From Gemmatimonadota bacterium (GTDB lineage: Bacteria > Latescibacterota > UBA2968): a stretch of 64,000 bases of DNA. Each line of letters starts with the position of its first letter. The stretch's first letter is position 1. The position numbers and the translations under genes are program-made. The DNA is taken from assembly GCA_026705765.1 (NCBI GenBank), contig JAPPAB010000129.1, positions 1 through 64,000 on the forward strand, in the 5' to 3' direction. This document shows, piece after piece, positions 58,008 to 64,000 of the stretch. The notes under the pieces are model-generated. The model was not told where the DNA came from, searched no databases, and saw only the letters and a list, made by a program, of their open reading frames with translations.

Positions 58008-58828
58008 AAATAATATTTGTGTTGTTCTTGTTGATAAATGGGTCGGCTCATACGCTGTCAGGGGAGGAATCTGTGAAGACTTTGGAGCCTGTAATGAATG
58101 ATGTTGGCCTGAGCATTGGGCATGCGCCGCCTGCGTTTACACTGCCGGATTTGTACTCTGGGGAGATGATTTCTCTGAGTGATTTTCTCGGTAAGAAGAC
58201 GGCGTTTTTTATGTGGGCGTCCTGGTGAGGGTGCCGCGCTCAGTTGCCTGGATGGCAAGCGTTTTATCAGGAGTACGGTGAACAGGTTGAGGTGGTGGTT
58301 ATTGCTCAGGATGCGCAGGGTGCCGAGGTTGCCAGGCCCTGGGTTGAAAAAGCCAACGGTACATATCGCGCATTGCTGGATCAGCATAACGCGATTGGCA
58401 AGGCGTATAATGTCAAATTTGTTCCGGTTGGGATTTTTGTAGATGAAGAAGGGCGACTTGTTCGCAGTGTTGGTAGCGTTAATATTGACAAGGAGACGCT
58501 GCGCGAAGAATTGGTTGAGTGGATAACATCGGGGGCTATTCCTGGCGCATGGCGCGATGGGGATAAGGGTGCGAAACCCCGCGCGCTGACTGCAGATGAG
58601 CAGGAGGCCGATGCGAAATTTCAGCGCGCTATCGCGTTGTTAAAACAGGGGAAGCGCGAAGACGCGATTGCAGAGTTAAAGCGCGCTTATGTTCTGGATC
58701 CCAAAAATTGGTTGATTCGAAAGCAGTTGTGGGCGATAGAGAATCCCGGGATGTTTTACGATGGCAAGGTCGATTATCGCTGGCAAAAGGAACAGATGGC
58801 GAGAGAAGATGAGGAGTTGAAAAAATGA
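58001..58828 (+). CDS. TlpA-like thioredoxin-fold selenoprotein (in-frame UGA = Sec76)
   Basis: The frame opens with a signal peptide (KKIIFVLFLLINGSAHT) and a TlpA/AhpC-type start (GHAPPAFTLPDLYSGEMISLSDFLGKK). It meets TGA at 58226-58228 and continues open to 58828. Read with selenocysteine the active site is FMWASW-Sec-GCR, where ordinary TlpA proteins have WASWCGPCR. The protein is then 275 residues, with KFVPVGIFVDEEGRLV (cis-Pro region) and a TPR-like C-terminal tail (residues ~205-245). It probably acts as an exported thiol/selenol reductant or peroxidase. Sec and Cys are separated by one residue instead of two. Its stop overlaps selD (ATGA). Confidence 0.87.
58226..58261 (+). promoter_or_regulatory. 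Predicted bacterial SECIS element in the TlpA-like gene
   Basis: After the UGA, UUGCC pairs with GGCAA around the loop UGGAU, on an outer CGC/GCG stem. The loop G residues are the 22nd and 23rd bases after the UGA. Confidence 0.65.
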
Positions 58829-59868
58829 AGTATCGCGGTAGAAGATTGACGCAGCTCGTCAGTTGCGGTGGTTGAGCATCGAAACTCGATCCAGCGGTGC
58901 TGGATGTGATTTTGAAAAAGTTGCCACAGGTAGTACATCCCGATTTGATGGTGGGGATGAATACGGCTGATGATGCGGGCGTGTTTCGGATTTCTGAGGA
59001 TGTGGCGCTTATTCAGACGGTGGATTTTTTTACGCCTATTGTCGATGATCCGCATGCGTATGGGCAGATTGCGGCAGCCAATTCGCTGAGCGATGTGTAT
59101 GCGATGGGGGGGCGACCGATTACTGCGTTGAATATTTGCGGGTTTCCGAGTGATGATGTCGATCCAGAGGTGATTGCCGAGGTTTTAAGAGGGGCACAGG
59201 AGAAGGTGGCGGAGTCCGGTGCGGTTCTGGTGGGTGGACATTCTGTGGAGGATGTGGAGCCTAAGTTCGGGTTGTCTGTGACGGGGGTTGTGCATCCAGA
59301 TGATGTGAAGACCAATGCGGGTGCCCGGGTGGGCGATCGTCTGATTTTGACCAAGCCGCTGGGTACGGGTTTGATGTCGGATGCGTATCAAAATGACGAG
59401 ATCGATGAAGATGGGTTGCAGATTGCCGTGGATTCTATGGTGCAGTTGAATCACATCGCAGCCGAGGAGATGGTTGTATATAAAGCGCATGGGTGTACGG
59501 ATATTACTGGATTTGGGTTGCTCGGTCACGGGTTGGAGATGGCGCAGGCGAGTGGCGTTGGGTTTTGCATTCGTGCTTCTGATGTGCCGCGTTTTGATCT
59601 GGCTTTGCAGATTGCAGAGGAGCGCGAGGGCGGTGGTTTGCGGCGCAATCGGGCGGCGCGAGGGCATGCGGTGAGGTTTGCCGATGATGTTGATGAGGCT
59701 TTGAGGCGTTTGTTTTTTGATCCGCAGACTTCTGGTGGCCTGTTAATTGCACTTGCGTCCGATGTGGCTGATGCCTTTCTTGGGGCACTCATTGAGCGCG
59801 GTGTGATGGGTCGAGATATTGGCGAGGTGGTTTCAGAACATCCCGGTGAGGTTGAGGTGCGAGCGTGA
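58825..59868 (+). CDS. selD: Selenide, water dikinase SelD, itself a selenoprotein (Sec17)
   Basis: SelD makes selenophosphate from selenide and ATP. ATG 58825 opens MKYRGRRLTQLVSCGG, then TGA at 58873-58875, then ASKLDPAVLDVILKKL. SCGG-Sec is the catalytic position occupied by Cys or Sec in SelD. The body (347 residues) shows TADDAGVF (ATP/Mg), IQTVDFFTPIVDDPHAYGQIAAANSLSDVYAMGG, VLVGGHSVEDVEPKFGLSVTG and DPQTSGGLLIAL. The start overlaps the previous stop (ATGA). Starting instead at a later codon would remove the catalytic loop, so readthrough is required for function. Confidence 0.95.
58873..58905 (+). promoter_or_regulatory. Predicted bacterial SECIS element in selD
   Basis: AUCCAGC and GCUGGAU form a perfect 7-bp stem with the loop GGU. 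The first loop G is the 21st base after the UGA, matching the bacterial SECIS pattern. Confidence 0.75.
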
Positions 59869-59870
59869 TT

Positions 59871-59968
59871 GGGAGTGGATGGGGAACTGGTGTCCCCCGC
59901 GGGCTTCAAACCCGTTGTTGCGTGCTAACCCCACGCTTGGTGGGTTCGATTCCCACACATTCCCGCCA
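59871..59968 (+). tRNA. selC: tRNA-Sec (anticodon UCA)
   Basis: A 98-nt tRNA with the features of selenocysteine tRNA. The anticodon stem GCGGG/CCCGT encloses CTTCAAA with anticodon TCA. The long D stem is GGGGA/TCCCC, and an extended variable arm has GCGTG/CACGC. The T arm GTGGG-TTCGATT-CCCAC is standard, and the eight-position acceptor stem has a mismatch at position 8. Discriminator G and an encoded CCA (59966-59968) follow. It starts 2 nt after the selD stop, so it must be processed from the same transcript. It decodes the UGAs in the selenoprotein genes once charged by SerRS and SelA. Confidence 0.93.
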
Positions 59969-59976
59969 TTTTTGAT

Positions 59977-60010
59977 AGCGGAGAAACTTTCTGAGTTTCT
60001 CCGCTGTCTT
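59977..60010 (+). terminator. Rho-independent terminator after selC
   Basis: AGCGGAGAAACT (59977-59988) pairs perfectly with AGTTTCTCCGCT (59994-60005), followed by GTCTTTAT. It closes the thioredoxin-selD-selC unit. Confidence 0.85.
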
Positions 60011-60050
60011 TATGTGTGACAGCTGTCAGCGGTTTGTGCAGTACATAAAA

Positions 60051-60096
60051 GCCGTCATCGCGGCATGGTGTTGAGCCGCGATCCAGAAGGTTTTAC
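60051..60096. repeat. GCGGC hairpin repeat element
   Basis: GCCGTCATCGCGGC, loop, GCCGCGATCCAGAAGG. It sits shortly before the phospholipase-like gene; an in-frame start upstream of 60155 would translate the element, which I reject. Confidence 0.82.
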
Positions 60097-60154
60097 TTTT
60101 TTTGTGTTTGTCCGTGTCCATCTGTGGTTGCCTATGCATTTACAGGGGGTATTA

Positions 60155-61048
60155 ATGATCAAACGATTTGCTATTTCTGTTTTGCTTTTGGCAGGGGTGT
60201 GTTCCCCCGCTCGAGGCTGGTTGCTGGAGGGGCATCATATTCTGACTTTGTCCGCTGTGGCGGCGTTGCCCGATGAGGTTCCCGCGTTTTTCAGGCAGGG
60301 GGCAAAGACGGTGGCGCATTTGAGTATTGATCCGGATATGGGTAAGAATCGGGGTACGCCACAGGTGCGAGGCGCAGAGTATCCCGAGCATTTTTTGGAT
60401 CGCGAGATGCTCGATGTGGAGGCGTTGCCCGAGAGTCGCTATGCGTTTGTGAAGTTGTGTTATGAGCATGGAGTGTCGCCCGAGAAGATGGGTTTTGTGC
60501 CTTATGCGGTGAATGAGTGGACAGAGCGTTTAGCGGTGGCTTTTGCAGAGTTTCGCAAGTGGCCCGATAATCCGCATATTCAGAGTAAGTGCCTGATTTA
60601 TGCGGGTTTTCTCGCGCACTATGCCGAGGATATGTGCCAGCCTTTGCATTTGACGATTCACTATGATGGACGCGTGCAGGAGGGGGGCGAAAAGTTGCAG
60701 AGGGGTATTCATCTGAAGGTGGATGGCCTGGTGCAGTTTTTGAAGATGGAGCCAGGGGATTTGTCGCGCGATCAGGATGTGACGCCTTTTGAAAACACGA
60801 TGTCTGAGATTATGCGGGAGTTTGAGGAGGGGTTTGCACTGGTTGACCGGGTTTATGAAATGGGACCGAATATTCCCAGATATGATGAGGAGAATTGGGT
60901 ACCGAATGCCGAGGTGATCGCTTTTGCAAAAGATCGCGCCCGCGCTGCGACGCGGTTTACCGCGCGGCTTTATTTGACTGCCTGGCGATTGTCCGAGCGT
61001 TTGGAGATTGCAGATTATGTGAAGCGAGAGGTTTGGGACGGGGAGTAA
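60155..61048 (+). CDS. Exported zinc-dependent phospholipase C/S1-P1 nuclease-fold protein (paralogue 1)
   Basis: A 297-residue protein with signal peptide FAISVLLLAGVCSPARG. The mature chain probably begins GWLLEGHHILTLSAV, matching the N-terminal Trp and His zinc ligands of this fold. Further ligands are suggested by HLSIDPDMG, and FLAHYAEDMCQPLHLTIH (His-x3-Glu/Asp-x4-His). The fold hydrolyses phospholipids or nucleic acids using three zinc ions. ATG 60155 is preceded by AGGGGG. A close paralogue lies 157 nt downstream, separated by a repeat element. Confidence 0.82.
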   Translation: MIKRFAISVLLLAGVCSPARGWLLEGHHILTLSAVAALPDEVPAFFRQGAKTVAHLSIDPDMGKNRGTPQVRGAEYPEHFLDREMLDVEALPESRYAFVKLCYEHGVSPEKMGFVPYAVNEWTERLAVAFAEFRKWPDNPHIQSKCLIYAGFLAHYAEDMCQPLHLTIHYDGRVQEGGEKLQRGIHLKVDGLVQFLKMEPGDLSRDQDVTPFENTMSEIMREFEEGFALVDRVYEMGPNIPRYDEENWVPNAEVIAFAKDRARAATRFTARLYLTAWRLSERLEIADYVKREVWDGE

Positions 61049-61050
61049 AA

Positions 61051-61186
61051 AGCACGAATCAACGAATCAACGAATCAGCGAATCAATGAAACAGGTAATG
61101 TACATGAAAGCCGTCATTGCGGCATGGTTTTAGCCGCAATCCAGAGGTTTTGGGTGGTTGGGCGGGGTTCGTCTATTCGCCGATTC
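61051..61186. repeat. Octamer-flanked repeat element with a GCGGC hairpin element nested inside
   Basis: Four CGAATCNN units (61054-61085), then at 61110-61147 a hairpin element with ATTGCGGC and GCCGCAAT arms. The element then resumes with TTTTGGGTGGTTGGGCGGGG and CGTCTATTCG. Both stem arms differ from other copies by one base each, keeping the pair, and the hairpin occupies the usual spacer position. Confidence 0.85.
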
Positions 61187-61204
61187 TATTCAAGGAGATT
61201 ATCG

Positions 61205-62104
61205 ATGCGTCGATTGGGTATGGTTTTATTGGTACTGTTTGTATTTGGATCTTCCGCCTGGGGCTGGTGGCCGCGAGGGCACGGCATTTTGACAAGGGCG
61301 GCTGTTCAGGCGCTCCCGCCAGATGCGCCTGCTTTTCTCAGGGCTGGCGCGGGTATGGTTGCTCATGCGGCTGTTGATCCGGATGTTGCAAAGAATCGCG
61401 GTACGCTTCATCTGGAGAAGGCTGGTCATCCGGTTCATTATTTTAATATGGAGTTGTTTGAGGCGGCGGATTTGCCCGCGTCGCGGTACGCGTTTGCAAG
61501 ACGCTGTGCAGAGTTGGGGAAGAGGTCAGAGCAGGTGGGGCTGTTGCCGTACGTGACAGCGGAATATACCGGGCAACTCGCTCTGGCTTTTGCAGAGTTT
61601 CGCAAGTGGCCCGAGAGTCCGTTTGTTCAGAATAAGTGTTTGATATACGCCGGGTATGTGGCGCATTTTGCTCAGGAGGTTTGTCAACCTCTGAATTTGA
61701 CGATTCACTGGAATGGTCGGGTTGTAGATGGCAAGTCGTCGATGACGCGCATTCACGAGAAGATTGATGGGTTGCTTCAAAATTTGGATTTGAGACCCGA
61801 AGATATTGCCGAGGGTTTGACTGCTGCGCCCGTGGATAGTTTGATGGTGGGTATTGTGGCACAGATGCACGAGAGTTTTGGAGAGGTTGAGTCCGCGTTG
61901 TCTATGGAGCAGTATCTCATTCCAAAGGATATAGATTGGAAGAGTGAGCCTGCAGTGCGCGCTTTTGCAGAGAAGCATGCAAAGAGGGCTGCGGGTTTTA
62001 CGGTTTCACTCTATTTGACGGCGTGGAAGATGTCGGAGAAGATTAGATTGCCGAGTTGGATTGATCGCGGCGAGATGGATCATTTTGGTGTGCAAAAGAA
62101 ATAG
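61205..62104 (+). CDS. Exported zinc-dependent phospholipase C/S1-P1 nuclease-fold protein (paralogue 2)
   Basis: A 299-residue paralogue of the preceding gene. The signal peptide MVLLVLFVFGSSAWG is followed by GWWPRGHGILTRAAVQAL, with the first mature Trp and His as zinc ligands. AHAAVDPDVAKNRGT and YVAHFAQEVCQPLNLTIHW follow. In the second motif the sequence is AHFAQEVCQPLN, where paralogue 1 has AHYAEDMCQPLH. One ligand therefore differs, and activity may be altered. ATG 61205 has AAGGAG upstream. The pair likely arose by tandem duplication. Confidence 0.8.
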   Translation: MRRLGMVLLVLFVFGSSAWGWWPRGHGILTRAAVQALPPDAPAFLRAGAGMVAHAAVDPDVAKNRGTLHLEKAGHPVHYFNMELFEAADLPASRYAFARRCAELGKRSEQVGLLPYVTAEYTGQLALAFAEFRKWPESPFVQNKCLIYAGYVAHFAQEVCQPLNLTIHWNGRVVDGKSSMTRIHEKIDGLLQNLDLRPEDIAEGLTAAPVDSLMVGIVAQMHESFGEVESALSMEQYLIPKDIDWKSEPAVRAFAEKHAKRAAGFTVSLYLTAWKMSEKIRLPSWIDRGEMDHFGVQKK

Positions 62105-62112
62105 GGGTGTTT

Positions 62113-63072
62113 ATGGGATATGATCGGGAGCGCGAGGTCGCTGTTGAGGCTGTGCGCGAGGCTGCGCGGCTTTGTGTCGATGTGCGAAAATCACTTGTTG
62201 GAGCGATGGAGAAGGAGGATCGCAGTCCGGTGACGGTTGCGGATTTTGGCTCGCAGGCGCTTGTGTGCAGACGATTAAAGTCGGTTTTTCCAGAGGATCC
62301 GATTGTGGCGGAGGAAGATGCGTCGGTGCTTCGGGGTGGAGAGCAAACGGCGATGCAGAAGACTGTGTGCGAGTTTGTTCGGGCGTATGCACAGGCGGAT
62401 GAGGGTACAATTTGCGATTGGATTGATGCGGGTAATGGGGATGTTGCAGAGCGTTTCTGGACGCTTGATCCCATTGATGGTACAAAGGGCTTTTTGCGTG
62501 GAGACCAATATGCGGTGGCGTTGGCACTGATTGATTGCGGTGAGGTGAAGGTTGCCGCGCTTGCGTGTCCGGCTCTGCCGGTGGATATGGAGGATATGGA
62601 GGGCGATTGTGGGGTGTTATTTGTGGCGGCGCGGGGAGAAGGTTCGCGGGCGATGCCTCTTGCGGGTGGCGATGTTGCCGATGTTCGGATTGATGAACCT
62701 GCGTGGCGGTTTGCGGAGAGCGTGGAGTCGTCACACAGTGATCACGATGCACACAAAGCTGTGGCTCGTGCGGTGGGTATTGAATCGTCGTCGCTCAGGA
62801 TGGATAGTCAGGTGAAATACGGTGCGGTGGCACGCGGCGATGCGGCGTTGTATTTGAGGTTGCCGTCGCCAGAATATCCGGGTTATCGCGAGAATATCTG
62901 GGATCACGCTGCGGGTGCTCTTATTGTTGAGGAAGCTGGTGGAGAGGTGAGCGATATGTTTGGCAGGCCGCTGGATTTTGTGTCTGCTGCACAGATGGAA
63001 GATAATCGCGGGGTGGTGGTGAGTGCCCGCGAGATTCACGCGCGGGTGATTGATGCGCTTCGGGATATGTGA
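62113..63072 (+). CDS. 3'(2'),5'-bisphosphate nucleotidase (HAL2/CysQ-like)
   Basis: A 319-residue inositol-monophosphatase-fold enzyme: IVAEEDAS (metal Glu), FWTLDPIDGTKGFLRGDQYA (metal site Asp-x-Asp-G-T) and NIWDHAAGALIVEEAGG. The FLRGDQYAVALALI stretch is characteristic of HAL2/SAL1 enzymes that remove phosphate from 3'-phosphoadenosine 5'-phosphate, the by-product of sulfate activation and sulfotransfer. That fits a sulfur-ester-rich metabolism. ATG 62113 follows GGGG. The stop overlaps the next start (TGATG). Confidence 0.88.
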   Translation: MGYDREREVAVEAVREAARLCVDVRKSLVGAMEKEDRSPVTVADFGSQALVCRRLKSVFPEDPIVAEEDASVLRGGEQTAMQKTVCEFVRAYAQADEGTICDWIDAGNGDVAERFWTLDPIDGTKGFLRGDQYAVALALIDCGEVKVAALACPALPVDMEDMEGDCGVLFVAARGEGSRAMPLAGGDVADVRIDEPAWRFAESVESSHSDHDAHKAVARAVGIESSSLRMDSQVKYGAVARGDAALYLRLPSPEYPGYRENIWDHAAGALIVEEAGGEVSDMFGRPLDFVSAAQMEDNRGVVVSAREIHARVIDALRDM

Positions 63073-63812
63073 TGGTTCAACGAGATTACGATGCTGTTGT
63101 TAAGCGGGTGGAAGCGGTGTCTGGTGTTGATGTGTATGAGTTGGGGGAGGTTGAAGGGTTGCCGGTTTTGCGCGTGTCTGCTGGCAGGGGAGACGTGCCT
63201 GTTGTTTATATTAATGGGGGGACGCACGGCGATGAACCGGCTGGCGTGGAGGCTGCGCTCGCTTTTTTAGAGGGGGAGTGGGATCGCTGGGCTGATCGGG
63301 TGCGTTTTGAAGTTATTCCGTGTTTGTGCCCGTGGAGCTATGTTCACAATGCGCGGCTCAATGCACAGGAGATGGATGTGAATTGGGCGTTTTTGCGCGA
63401 TGACGTGCCCGAGATTGAGATTTTGAAGGGTTTTGTAGAAGGACGGGTTTTTGCAGGTGTGATCGATTTGCACGAGGATTGGGAGAGTCCGGGTTTTTAT
63501 TTGTACGAGATGTTTGGAGACCGGGGGTCTCTGGGGCGGGCGATGGTGGCGCGGGTGGCACTGGTGTGTCCGATTAACAAACAGTCGGAGATTGAGGACG
63601 AGGTTGCGGTCAATGGGGTGATTCATCCTAATATGGAGGTGTCGAGGCGGAAGTACGGGGAGGGTATTCCCATTGCTTTGTATCAGAGAGGGCATACGGG
63701 TCATCTGGTGACGTCAGAAAGCCCGACAGCACAGCCGATGGATGTACGCGTTGCAGCGCATCTGACGGCTGTTGAGGTGATGGTGGAGGCTAATGCGAGG
63801 GATTTTATCTAA
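63072..63812 (+). CDS. M14-type zinc carboxypeptidase/succinylglutamate desuccinylase-like protein
   Basis: A 246-residue protein with VVYINGGTHGDEPAG (zinc ligands His and Glu), ARLNAQEMDVNWAF (Asn/Arg substrate region), VIDLHEDWES (third zinc ligand His) and HLVTSESPT with the catalytic Glu. This is the layout of the M14/AstE-AspA superfamily. It may cleave an amide from an amino acid derivative or a short peptide. Start ATG 63072 overlaps the previous stop by one base, so the genes are coupled. Confidence 0.82.
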   Translation: MVQRDYDAVVKRVEAVSGVDVYELGEVEGLPVLRVSAGRGDVPVVYINGGTHGDEPAGVEAALAFLEGEWDRWADRVRFEVIPCLCPWSYVHNARLNAQEMDVNWAFLRDDVPEIEILKGFVEGRVFAGVIDLHEDWESPGFYLYEMFGDRGSLGRAMVARVALVCPINKQSEIEDEVAVNGVIHPNMEVSRRKYGEGIPIALYQRGHTGHLVTSESPTAQPMDVRVAAHLTAVEVMVEANARDFI

Positions 63813-63837
63813 AACTGGCACATAGATTGAGGCTGGT

Positions 63838-64000
63838 CTATCGCTTTACTGGTAGTTCATAATTCCATTCTTCAAAGGCAAATCGCCAGGACCGTGAGAT
63901 GCGCTCCATAGCGACAGGGTCCGGCTCGAATGTATTTTTTTGGTAGTCCGAAAGTGTGCTCAGGTACTCGATCACTGCCTGCTTTCCTCCGTTTTCCCAA
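63838..64000 (-). CDS. C-terminal part of an unidentified gene (5' end outside window)
   Basis: On the minus strand an open frame enters from the window edge and ends at TAG 63840-63838. It gives about 53 residues with protein-like sequence (SRSWRFAFEEWNYELPVKR at the end). It converges with the M14 gene. No family recognised from this short piece. Confidence 0.5.
   Translation of the reverse strand, partial: WENGGKQAVIEYLSTLSDYQKNTFEPDPVAMERISRSWRFAFEEWNYELPVKR

Noticed and set aside
58001-58828. Two separate genes (a 75-residue exported peptide and a thioredoxin-like protein from 58244)
   Set aside because: Both parts are in one frame and together form one thioredoxin domain; the UGA replaces the first active-site cysteine.
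60065-60154. N-terminal extension of the phospholipase-like protein
   Set aside because: It is translated from the hairpin repeat; the signal peptide starts at 60155 with its own RBS.

Overview
The window looks like a chromosomal piece of an uncultured bacterium of the FCB supergroup, most likely Candidatus Latescibacterota (WS3), with Poribacteria-like lineages as the alternative. This rests on content: a Fibrobacteres/Bacteroidetes-style C-terminal sorting domain at the left edge (3-566), five arylsulfatases interleaved with glycoside hydrolases, two mandelate-racemase-type sugar-acid dehydratases, Gfo/Idh/MocA and xylose-isomerase-like genes, and many dispersed palindromic repeats. The taxon is an inference; no rRNA or other marker is present.

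Layout. 1-2.0 kb: end of a surface beta-helix protein, a SUMF1-fold lipoprotein and a HigA antitoxin fused to a HigB stump. 2.0-8.7 kb: a glutamyl-endopeptidase-like S9 peptidase, then an arginine operon argR-argC-GNAT-argB-argD behind two tandem ARG-box-like palindromes. 8.7-19 kb: sulfatases, a GH5-like protein, a sugar-acid dehydratase, a potassium channel, a flavin reductase and a glycosyltransferase. 19-25 kb: a beta-lactamase-fold hydrolase, a type II restriction-modification pair and a Tat-exported N,N-dimethylformamidase-like protein whose 3' end is echoed twice nearby. 25-32 kb: rhamnulokinase, a deiodinase-like selenoprotein, oxidoreductase and isomerase genes, and a dipeptidase/RidA/SelA-fold group. 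32-43 kb: carbohydrate and sulfate-ester degradation (GH2, GH43-like, two sulfatases, double alpha/beta hydrolase). 43-49 kb: A/T-richer accessory island with VapBC, a frameshifted BrnA-like antitoxin, a DUF4258/YgiT pair, DUF2806, FRG-TPR and a possible PD-(D/E)XK protein. 49-57 kb: phosphodiesterase, SDR, galactonate-type dehydratase, HAD phosphatase, citrate synthase and MsrP. 57.9-60.0 kb: a selenocysteine module. 60-64 kb: tandem zinc phospholipase/nuclease-fold paralogues, a PAP phosphatase and an M14-type peptidase.

The strongest find is the selenocysteine biology. A TlpA-like thioredoxin (in-frame UGA at codon 76), selD (UGA at codon 17, context SCGG-Sec) and a tRNA-Sec gene with anticodon UCA lie head to tail and end in a terminator. 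Some 31 kb away a second UGA-interrupted gene reads through to a full iodothyronine-deiodinase-like protein (GSFT-Sec-PPF). All three UGAs are followed by hairpins whose apical loop carries a G 21-23 nt downstream, the bacterial SECIS geometry. selA and selB are not in the window.

A second layer is two families of interspersed repeats. One is an octamer-flanked, G-rich element (five copies, some supplying the stop codons of neighbouring genes). The other is a GCGGC hairpin element (six copies, one with a compensatory base-pair change and one apparently nested inside the first family). I do not recognise either as a named element.
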